Source: Streptomyces laurentii
GTDB lineage: Bacteria; Actinomycetota; Actinomycetes; Streptomycetales; Streptomycetaceae
NCBI GenBank assembly: GCA_002355495.1
Contig: AP017424.1
Span: forward strand, 3,782,001-3,846,000
Direction: 5' to 3'
DNA length: 64,000 nt
Numbering within the stretch: position 1 is the stretch's first letter; each line of letters starts with the position of its first letter. The notes below the pieces were generated by a model. The model ran no database searches and was not told where the DNA came from. It saw only the letters and a list, made by a program, of their open reading frames with translations. The position numbers were made by a program, and so were the translations under genes. Shown here one piece after another: positions 58,044 through 64,000 of the stretch.

Positions 58044-58670
58044 TCAGTACCGGTCCGCCTCGCCGAGCCCCGGGGCACCCCACACCGGGAACCAGCGCTC
58101 CAGATCCGGCTCCATCGCGAGATCCCCCGCCAGCAGGCCCCTGACCTGCAACTCCAGGGTGCTGTCGCGGGACTCCGTACCGTCGGAACGGGGCGCGAAG
58201 GGGTAGAAGGTGCCGCGCTTGTAGAGGTAGACGAGGGCCAGGTCGTGGCCGCGCGGGGCGGACCCGCCCTCCGTACCCTCCGCCCGGAACACGGTCAGGG
58301 AGCAGAGCAGCTGCGGCCCGAACCCGGCCTCCTCCAGCAGGCTGTTGACCCCGTGCAGGTCGTTGACGAGCGTGATCAGGTCGTCGGCGGGACGGCGGGC
58401 GGCGAGCCAGGTGTAGCCGTACGCGTCCTGGCTGAACGCGACCGGCGCCGCCCCCAGCCGCTCGTCCACGTCGAGCAGCTCCCGTACGTCCTCCTTCAGC
58501 CGGGTGAACGCCCCGCCCTCCACCCCCGCGAAGCAGACCGACCCGGCCCCGGTCGGGATGTAGCCGGTGCCCGCCTCCAGGGTGAGCGCGGCGGCCGGGA
58601 GCGCGAACAGCCGGTCGAGGTCGGGCCGGACCGGCTTGCTGCGTCCGAAGATGGTGTCGAGGATTCCCAT
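58044..58670 (-). CDS. pspAB: PspA-associated protein PspAB
   Basis: A 208-aa soluble protein of the PspAB family. The N-terminus GILDTIFGRSKPVRPDLDRL is typical, followed by GYIPTGAGSVCFAGVEGG and LITLVNDLHGVNSLLEEAGF. The family is linked to the phage-shock/PspA envelope-stress system in actinobacteria. The ATG at 58670 is set by the conserved start. It lies 77 bp downstream of htpX on the same strand, a recurring pairing; pspA itself is not in this window. Confidence 0.88.
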   Translation of the reverse strand: MGILDTIFGRSKPVRPDLDRLFALPAAALTLEAGTGYIPTGAGSVCFAGVEGGAFTRLKEDVRELLDVDERLGAAPVAFSQDAYGYTWLAARRPADDLITLVNDLHGVNSLLEEAGFGPQLLCSLTVFRAEGTEGGSAPRGHDLALVYLYKRGTFYPFAPRSDGTESRDSTLELQVRGLLAGDLAMEPDLERWFPVWGAPGLGEADRY

Positions 58671-58747
58671 GAGCCCTGCTTTCGCGTCTCGGGTCGCACG
58701 TCCCGTGTTCTCGCGCCTGACACCCGACTCGTCGGCGCCTTCGTGGC

Positions 58748-59677
58748 TCACGCCTCGCCGAGCCGCGCCGAGATCCGGGCGAGCTGGTCGAGCCGCTGTT
58801 CCAGGGTGGGGTGGGTGGCCAGCAGCCGGCCCAGGCTCTCCTTCGAGGAGAAGGCGGGCACGAACCAGAAGGCGTTGTACGGCTCCGCCTTGCGCAGGTC
58901 CTGCGTCGGGATCCGGGCCATCTCGCCGGACACCTTGGTGAGCGCGGAGGCGAGCGCCGACGGCCGGCCGGTGAGCAGCGCGGCGGCCCGGTCGGCGGCC
59001 AGCTCGCGGTAGCGCGAGAGGACCCGGGTCAGCAGGAAGCTGAGCACGTAGACGGCACCGCTGACCACGGGGACGAGGATCATCACGGCGGCGGTGCCGG
59101 GGTCACGGCCGCGGCCGAGACCGCTGTAGAGCGCGACGCGGGTCATCATCCCGGCGAGCACGCCGAGGAACGAGGCGATCGTCATCACCGCGACGTCGCG
59201 GTGCGCCACGTGCGACATCTCGTGCGCGAGGACGCCTTCCAGTTCCTCCGGTTCGAGCCGGCGCAGCAGGCCGGTGGTGACGCAGACCAGCGCCGTCTTC
59301 TCGCCCCGTCCGGTGGCGAAGGCGTTGGGCACGTCGCTGTCGGCGATCGCCACCTTCGGCTTCGGCATGTCGGCGAGCGCGCAGATGCGATCCACGGTGC
59401 CGTGCAGATCGGGTGCCTGCTCCCGGGTGACCTCCCGGGCGCCCATGCCCAAGGCGGCGATCTTGTCGCTGAACCAGAACTGCGCGATGAAGAGCCCGCC
59501 CGCGATCACCAGGATCAGCGGCCAGGAACCGCGCAGCAGCACCATCAGGACGCCGACGAAGACCACGTACAGCAGCCCGATCAGGAACATCGTCGTCGCC
59601 ATCCGGGTCGAGAGCCCCCGGTCCGGGGCGTAGCGCGACCGCGCCCCGCGTCCGGTCGTCCCAGGCGTCCTGGCCAT
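58748..59677 (-). CDS. htpX: HtpX-type membrane zinc metalloprotease
   Basis: A 309-aa M48 protease. Two N-terminal TM helices (TMFLIGLLYVVFVGVLMVLL, LILVIAGGLFIAQFWF) precede the zinc motif HEMSH in EGVLAHEMSHVAHRD. A further hydrophobic pair and the third ligand region SRYRELAADRAAALLTG follow. HtpX degrades misfolded membrane proteins, which fits cotranscription with pspAB as an envelope-stress unit. The ATG at 59677 has GAGGGT upstream. Confidence 0.93.
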   Translation of the reverse strand: MARTPGTTGRGARSRYAPDRGLSTRMATTMFLIGLLYVVFVGVLMVLLRGSWPLILVIAGGLFIAQFWFSDKIAALGMGAREVTREQAPDLHGTVDRICALADMPKPKVAIADSDVPNAFATGRGEKTALVCVTTGLLRRLEPEELEGVLAHEMSHVAHRDVAVMTIASFLGVLAGMMTRVALYSGLGRGRDPGTAAVMILVPVVSGAVYVLSFLLTRVLSRYRELAADRAAALLTGRPSALASALTKVSGEMARIPTQDLRKAEPYNAFWFVPAFSSKESLGRLLATHPTLEQRLDQLARISARLGEA

Positions 59678-59761
59678 CGCGAGCACCCTCTTCCGAGCCC
59701 TGCCCCCTCCTGCCAGTGTGCGCCCGCGCCGCCCCGTGCGCGACCACCCTCGGATCCCATT

Positions 59762-59851
59762 GTTTCCGCAGGTCAGAGGGAGGTTTACGACCAGGAACCG
59801 CACTGTCCGGGCGTGATGAGGCCCTGTTCGTAGGCGGCGATGACGCCGGCG
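59762..59851. other. Short gap holding a 20-bp copy of the tRNA-Ala terminator arm
   Basis: GTTTCCGCAGGTCAGAGGGA at 59762-59781 is identical to 63016-63035, one arm of the tRNA-Ala terminator. Here only a 5-bp complementary arm (GAGGG/CCCTC) lies nearby, so it looks like a decayed or partial terminator for the hydrolase gene. Confidence 0.5.
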
Positions 59852-60631
59852 CTACGGCCGGCCCTCGGCCGCGAGGGCGGCGGCGGTGGCCTCCACGAAG
59901 GCCTGGGGGTTGTCGAGCATGATGTTGTGGCCGCAGTCCGGGATCGGGACCACCGCGACGCCGGCCTCGGCGAGCGCGTCGGCCCCCGGGAGGGGACCGT
60001 CGGCCTCCGGCAGGAGGAAGGTGCGCGGGATCTTCAGGTCCAGCAGCAGCTCGCGCATGGTGGGCACGGTCCCCTCGACGAGGCGTGTCGCGCTGCGGTG
60101 GAGGGCCTCCCGGCCGGCGAGGCGCATGGTGGACCACCAGTGGGCGCCGGCCCGGTCGCGTACCTCCTCCCAGCCGCCGTCCAGGAACTCCCGCTCGGTG
60201 TACGCGGCGATGCCGCTGCTGCCGCCGCTCCCGGGCACGCGGGGGAGCGGGTCGAGGTTGGCGTCGACCAGGACCAGCCGGGACACCAGACGCGGGTGCC
60301 GGGCGGCCAGGACGATCGCCACGGAGCCGCCCATGCTGTGCGCGATCAGTTCGGCGCCGGAGACGTCCGCGGCGACGAGGGCCGCGGCGAGGGCGTCGGC
60401 GTGCTCCTCCAGGCTGTAGCCGAAGCCGGTCGGCCGGTCGCTGAGCCCGTGGCCGAGCAGGTCGATCAGCAGGGAGCGGTGTCCGGCCAGCAGCGGGTGG
60501 ACCGCGACCTCCGTGAAGTAGGCGGGCGAGGTCGCGCCCAGGCCGTGCACGAACACTCGTGACGGCTCCCGCCCCGGCAGTTCCACCCAGCGGATCCGGT
60601 CGCCGTCGGCTGTCACGGTGGCGGTACGCAC
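59852..60631 (-). CDS. Alpha/beta hydrolase
   Basis: A 259-aa alpha/beta-hydrolase-fold enzyme. VFVHGLGATS contains the oxyanion HG, IDLLGHGLSDRP is the strand-4 loop, AHSMGGSVA holds the nucleophile Ser, and DCGHNIMLDNP the catalytic His. The substrate is unknown. The GTG at 60631 has AGGGGA upstream and gives a normal length. It lies 139 bp downstream of the PBP gene on the same strand, with no obvious functional link. Confidence 0.88.
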   Translation of the reverse strand: MRTATVTADGDRIRWVELPGREPSRVFVHGLGATSPAYFTEVAVHPLLAGHRSLLIDLLGHGLSDRPTGFGYSLEEHADALAAALVAADVSGAELIAHSMGGSVAIVLAARHPRLVSRLVLVDANLDPLPRVPGSGGSSGIAAYTEREFLDGGWEEVRDRAGAHWWSTMRLAGREALHRSATRLVEGTVPTMRELLLDLKIPRTFLLPEADGPLPGADALAEAGVAVVPIPDCGHNIMLDNPQAFVEATAAALAAEGRP

Positions 60632-60770
60632 GGTTCGTTCCCCTGTCGTCGGAATCGGTACGCAGGAGGGTAACCACGCGTCCCACCCGGCCCGCGCGGC
60701 GGACGGCGGCGACGTCCGCCGGCGCTCGCCCCGCACGGGCCGGGCGGTCACCGCGGAGTACGTCCGGATG

Positions 60771-62468
60771 TCACCTCGTCAGGTTCTCCAGGAACGTGGC
60801 CGCGATGGGTCCGGCGTCCCGGCCGCCGGAACCGCCGTCCTCCAGGAGGACCGACCAGGCGAGGTTCCGGTCCCCCTGGTAGCCGATCATCCACGCGTGC
60901 GTACGGGGCGGGGTCTCGGAGCCGAACTCGGCCGTGCCGGTCTTGGCGTGCGGTTCGCCGGACAGGCCGCGCAGCGCCTTGCCCGCGCCCTGGGTGACCG
61001 TCGCGCGCATCATGTCCCGCAGCGAGTCGACGACTCCGGCGTCCAGCGTGGCGGACGCCTCGTACCGCTTCTTCACGGCGTCCGGAATGAGGACCGGCTG
61101 CTTGAAGGAGCCCGACTTCACCGTGGCCGCGATGGAGGCCATGACGAGCGGGGACGCCTGCACGCGCGCCTGTCCGATGGTGCCGGCGGCCTTGTCGTTG
61201 TCGCTGTTCGACACCGGGACGCTGCCGTCGTAGGTGAGGGTGCCGACGTCCCAGGTGCCGCCGATGCCGAAGGCCGCGGCGGTGTCGTGGAGGCCGGACG
61301 AGGGCAGCTTGGAACGGGAGTTGACGAAGAAGGTGTTGCAGGAGTGGGCGAAGCTGTCCCGGAAGGTGGAGCCCGACGGCAGCACGAACTGGTCCTGGTT
61401 CTCGAACCGTTGGCCGTTGACCTCGGCGAACTTGGGGCAGTCCGCGCGGTCGGACGGCTTCATCCCCTGCTGGAGCAGGGCGGCGGCCGTCACCACCTTG
61501 AAGGTGGAGCCGGGCGGATAGCGGCCCTCCAGGGCGCGGTTCATGCCGCCGGGCATGTTCGCGGCCGCGAGGATGTGGCCGGTCTCGGGGTCGATGGCGA
61601 CAATGGCCGCGTTCTTCTTCACGCCCTCCAAGGCGGCTGCCGCGGCCTCCTGGACCTCGGGGTCGATGGTCGTACGGACCGGGGTGCCCTTTCCCTTGCC
61701 GGCGCTGGTCAGGTTCTTGACCACCTCACCGGTCTCGCGCGCCACCACCACGACCGACTTGGCCTGCCCCCCGCCGCCCGCGAGCTGCTTGTCGTACCGC
61801 GCCTGGAGACCCGAGACACCCTTGCCGGTCTTGGGGTCGACGACCCCGACGAGGGATCCGGCCCGCAGCTCCTCGCCGTTGGCGTCCAGGACGGCGGCCC
61901 GCTCACGGGACTTGAGGGCGAGCGTCTGTCCCGGAACCATGGCCGGGTGGACCATCTGCGTGGTGAACTCCACCTGCCACTTCGCGCCGGGCTGACCTTT
62001 TCCGGAAGCCCCCGCGCCCCCGGCACCCTTGCCCTCCACCACATTCGTCTGGGAGGTCCAGGAGTAGTCACCCGCCCCCGGAATGGCCATTTTCACGGTA
62101 AACGGAATCGTGACTCCCTGCCCCGCTTTCCGTTCTCCCCGGCCCGCCTCGATCTGCGTGCGGGACGGTTTCAGATTGGTCATCACGGATTTGATCAAGG
62201 ACTCGGCGTTGTCGGGGGTATCCGTCAGCCCGGCGGCCCGCTTGGCGTCGCCGGTCTCCCAGGCGTCGAGAAAGGCGGTCAGCGCGGCCGTCGCCTCCGC
62301 CACCCGGGGGTCGTCCGTGCCTTCCCCGTCGTCCGAAAGAGTCGTGTATCCCCAGTAACCGGCGCCGCCCAGCACGGCGAGCGCCACGACGGTCGCGGTG
62401 ATCGCAGGACCACGGGAACGCCGGCGGCGGGAGGGCGATAAATCGCCTGGATCGCGGGAGAGTGTCAT
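60771..62468 (-). CDS. Class B penicillin-binding protein with NTF2-like domain
   Basis: A 565-aa transpeptidase. An N-terminal TM anchor (ITATVVALAVLGGAGYWGY) is followed by a MecA_N/NTF2-like domain (VAEATAALTAFLDAWETGD). A dimerisation region and the catalytic domain follow, with STFK in PPGSTFKVV, SCN in AHSCNTFFV and KTG in AKTGTAEFG. The MecA-like N-terminal domain occurs in low-affinity PBPs, so reduced beta-lactam sensitivity is possible but not shown. It is the second class B PBP in this window and has no SEDS partner beside it. Confidence 0.92.
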   Translation of the reverse strand: MTLSRDPGDLSPSRRRRSRGPAITATVVALAVLGGAGYWGYTTLSDDGEGTDDPRVAEATAALTAFLDAWETGDAKRAAGLTDTPDNAESLIKSVMTNLKPSRTQIEAGRGERKAGQGVTIPFTVKMAIPGAGDYSWTSQTNVVEGKGAGGAGASGKGQPGAKWQVEFTTQMVHPAMVPGQTLALKSRERAAVLDANGEELRAGSLVGVVDPKTGKGVSGLQARYDKQLAGGGGQAKSVVVVARETGEVVKNLTSAGKGKGTPVRTTIDPEVQEAAAAALEGVKKNAAIVAIDPETGHILAAANMPGGMNRALEGRYPPGSTFKVVTAAALLQQGMKPSDRADCPKFAEVNGQRFENQDQFVLPSGSTFRDSFAHSCNTFFVNSRSKLPSSGLHDTAAAFGIGGTWDVGTLTYDGSVPVSNSDNDKAAGTIGQARVQASPLVMASIAATVKSGSFKQPVLIPDAVKKRYEASATLDAGVVDSLRDMMRATVTQGAGKALRGLSGEPHAKTGTAEFGSETPPRTHAWMIGYQGDRNLAWSVLLEDGGSGGRDAGPIAATFLENLTR

Positions 62469-63001
62469 GGCTTCGAGGTTAGACAGCTTCCGCGCCCCTG
62501 CCCTGTTTCACGTGCCGATCAGGACATTGGTTCCCGCGGGAAAAAGGACGCACGGACAAACTCGGCAAACCCGCCCGAGGGGCTTACGGAAAGACGGCCG
62601 CGCAAACAGAACCCTTACTTTGAAAGCCGCTTCGACGCTCTTACGCCGTGGCATATGCGCGTCGGCAAACTGGCCGAGAAGCGAGGCAGGCAGACGGAAA
62701 AGCTTCTCCGCGTACCGATCCTTCCGGCCAGGACCGGCCGGGAACCGACCGGGTCGACGCCCGCGCCGCCCCCCTCGGTACCCCGGCCGACCGCGCCCCG
62801 CCGCCCCTTCGGCGACAGAAAGCCGACGTGCATGAATATGCGGATCTTCCGAAAGTAATGCACTCTGGGGCCGGAGGCGGCCCCGCCGTCCGTCACCCGT
62901 CGCCCGCCCGGGCGGGCGGGCGGGCGGAAGGCGTCGCGGCCACCGGCCGAAGCGGGCGCGCGCCCGCCCTCGCCGCACCCCGCGCCCGCCAACGAAAAAT
63001 G
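62469..63001. other. Roughly 530-bp gap with a G-quadruplex motif
   Basis: No gene is convincing. GGGCGGGCGGGCGGG at 62910-62924 is a tight G-quadruplex motif that could instead pair with the neighbouring CGCCCGCCCG. GTTTCACGTGCCGA at 62505-62518 is a parS-like sequence (10/14), just upstream of the PBP gene. Confidence 0.5.
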
Positions 63002-63034
63002 CCCTCTGAAACCGCGTTTCCGCAGGTCAGAGGG
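63002..63034 (-). terminator. Terminator of tRNA-Ala
   Basis: On the minus strand CCCTCTGA and TCAGAGGG form the base of an imperfect hairpin with inner GCG/CGC around GAAA. It is followed by ATTTTTCGTT, a clear T-run. It lies 12 bp beyond the tRNA 3' end. Confidence 0.85.
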
Positions 63035-63045
63035 AATTTCGGGAG

Positions 63046-63118
63046 TGGAGCCTAGGGGAGTCGAACCCCTGACATCTGCCATGCAAAGACAGCGCTCTAC
63101 CAACTGAGCTAAGGCCCC
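63046..63118 (-). tRNA. tRNA-Ala (anticodon TGC)
   Basis: 73 nt. Acceptor arms GGGGCCT/AGGCTCC pair with one G-U. The D-arm is GCTCAGTTGGTAGAGC, the anticodon stem CTGTC/GGCAG (with one G-U) encloses TTTGCAT, and the T-arm is CAGGGGTTCGACTCCCCT. The discriminator base is A. CCA is not encoded. Confidence 0.96.
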
Positions 63119-63250
63119 GGAACGAGACCAGAGTACCGGGTCACCCCCCGTATCCCGCAAAAGGATTGGGACTCCCCGGAAACGACCACGCTCCGTAAGA
63201 TGCTGACCGGGGTTCGCAGTGGCGAACCCAAGGGATGGGGAGAAACAGTC

Positions 63251-63802
63251 ATGGACACAGCGCAGCAGGAAGCCACGGCAAGAGCCCGCGAGCTTCAGCG
63301 CAGTTGGTACGGGGAGCCGCTCGGCGCGCTGTTCCGCCGGCTGATCGACGACCTCGGGCTGAACCAGGCCCGGCTCGCCGCCGTGCTCGGTCTCTCGGCG
63401 CCCATGCTGTCCCAGCTGATGAGCGGCCAGCGGGCCAAGATCGGCAACCCGGCCGTGGTCCAGCGGGTCCAGGCGCTCCAGGAGCTGGCCGGGCAGGTCG
63501 CGGACGGCAGCGTGAGCGCCGCCGAGGCGGCGGACCGGATGGACCAGATCAAGAAGTCGCAGGGCGGCTCCGTGCTGACCTCGGGCAACGGCCAGTCCAC
63601 CGGGACGAGCGGGGCGCCGACCGTGCGCCGCGTGGTCCGCGAGATCCAGTCCCTGCTGCGCTCCGTGGCCGCGGCCGGCGACATCCTCGACGCCGCCGAC
63701 TCGCTCGCGCCCGCGCACCCCGAGCTGGCAGAGTTCCTCCGGGTGTACGGCGCCGGGCGCACCGCGGACGCGGTCGCCCACTACGAGGCGCACCAGAACT
63801 GA
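63251..63802 (+). CDS. Helix-turn-helix DNA-binding protein
   Basis: A 183-aa protein. The N-terminal XRE-like helix-turn-helix reads LGLNQARLAAVLGLSAPMLS then QLMSGQRAKIGNP. A Gly/Ser/Thr linker and a helical C-terminal domain (RRVVREIQSLLRSVAAAGDI) follow. It is probably a transcription factor conserved near this locus in Streptomyces; targets are unknown. The ATG at 63251 has GGGGAG 8 nt upstream. A Ser/Thr kinase gene follows 109 bp later on the same strand. Confidence 0.85.
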   Translation: MDTAQQEATARARELQRSWYGEPLGALFRRLIDDLGLNQARLAAVLGLSAPMLSQLMSGQRAKIGNPAVVQRVQALQELAGQVADGSVSAAEAADRMDQIKKSQGGSVLTSGNGQSTGTSGAPTVRRVVREIQSLLRSVAAAGDILDAADSLAPAHPELAEFLRVYGAGRTADAVAHYEAHQN

Positions 63803-63911
63803 CGCGCCGGGTCGGACGGGGGCTAGGGCTAAGTCGGACCGAGCCGCGTCGGACCGGGCCGGAGCGGGTCACGCGAGGCAGTCGAGACGTACGGGGAGCG
63901 GGCGCAGCGCG

Positions 63912-64000
63912 ATGGGTGAGGTCTTCGCGGGTCGGTACGAGCTGATCGACCCGATCGGCCGCGGCGGGGTCGGCGCGGTCTGGCGTGCCTGGGATCACCG
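63912..64000 (+). CDS. 5' end of a Ser/Thr protein kinase (truncated by window edge)
   Basis: ATG at 63912 starts MGEVFAGRYELIDPIGRGGV, then GAVWRAWDH, the N-terminal glycine-rich loop of a eukaryotic-type kinase in the same arrangement as the three complete kinases in this window. Only 29 complete codons are visible, so the rest of the domain plan is unknown. Confidence 0.8.
   Translation, partial: MGEVFAGRYELIDPIGRGGVGAVWRAWDH

Noticed and set aside
59785..59853. Possible remnant of a LuxR-type response regulator C-terminus (IAAYEQGLITPG on the minus strand)
   Set aside because: Only about 20 residues, overlapping the 3' end of the hydrolase gene in another frame; too short to separate from chance.
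59762..63035. Integrated element flanked by att-like direct repeats beside tRNA-Ala
   Set aside because: The enclosed genes (hydrolase, class B PBP) are ordinary chromosomal types. There is no integrase or excisionase, and the repeat is explained as part of a terminator, not the tRNA 3' end.
1..64000. CRISPR arrays, insertion sequences, prophage, antiphage or biosynthetic clusters
   Set aside because: No spaced identical repeats, transposase, integrase, phage structural or biosynthetic megasynthase genes were seen; tandem repeats found are short and contiguous.

Overview
The window is high-GC DNA from a Streptomyces (or very close actinobacterial) chromosome, from the origin-proximal core. 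Evidence: the fhaA-fhaB-pstP-ftsW/rodA-pbpA-pknB cluster followed by class E sortases, pabA, crgA and a rhomboid protease; a bacterial proteasome activator; a bkd cluster with its Lrp-type regulator; frequent GTG starts and 4-bp (ATGA/GTGA) gene overlaps; a perfect ParB-binding parS site; and several exact DnaA boxes in intergenic DNA. The gene order agrees with what I remember of the S. coelicolor region around SCO3820-SCO3860. That is recall, not a search.

Layout. 1-4.7 kb: end of an unidentified gene, two divergent membrane Ser/Thr kinases and a secreted/anchored acidic protein. 4.7-9.4 kb: a PadR regulator with an apparently leaderless start inside a palindrome, then an ABC ATPase and a large FtsX-type permease. 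9.4-14.7 kb: proteasome activator Bpa, a quinone oxidoreductase and a coupled minus-strand trio (MobA-like fusion, MoeA, K+ channel with parS at its start). 14.7-19.2 kb: bkdABC (branched-chain 2-oxoacid dehydrogenase) and a divergent Lrp/AsnC regulator. 19.2-31.3 kb: phenylacetate catabolism (TetR regulator, paaH-like dehydrogenase, paaN, paaABCDE, an acyl-CoA dehydrogenase), interrupted by an rRNA methylase/HTTM/DUF5819 operon. One 14-bp palindrome (ACCGANNGNTCGGT) precedes bkdA, paaH/paaN and paaA and suggests a common TetR regulon.

31.3-40.4 kb: rhodanese, a J-domain-like coiled-coil protein, a DUF2252 protein, a YhgE/DUF3533-like membrane protein divergent from a MarR regulator, a 1217-aa HelD-like ATPase with a long unassigned C-terminal extension, and tRNA-Leu(CAG). 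41-49.2 kb: the phospho-signalling and cell-wall cluster (two FHA proteins, PP2C phosphatase, SEDS protein, class B PBP, PASTA kinase). 49.2-56 kb: a minus-strand cell-envelope group (three class E sortases, pabA, a 53-aa membrane protein missed by simple ORF calling, DUF881), crgA, a DnaA-box-rich intergenic region, a rhomboid protease and a cyclophilin. 56-64 kb: DUF5324 protein, a secreted protein, pspAB-htpX, an alpha/beta hydrolase, a second class B PBP, tRNA-Ala(UGC), an HTH protein and the start of another Ser/Thr kinase.

I see no insertion sequence, prophage, CRISPR array or biosynthetic cluster; this is mainly conserved core chromosome. The most interesting signals are regulatory or chromosomal: the DnaA-box cluster at 54.1-54.3 kb, parS straddling the moeA/channel junction, the shared operator joining bkd and paa, and the extended HelD-like protein.
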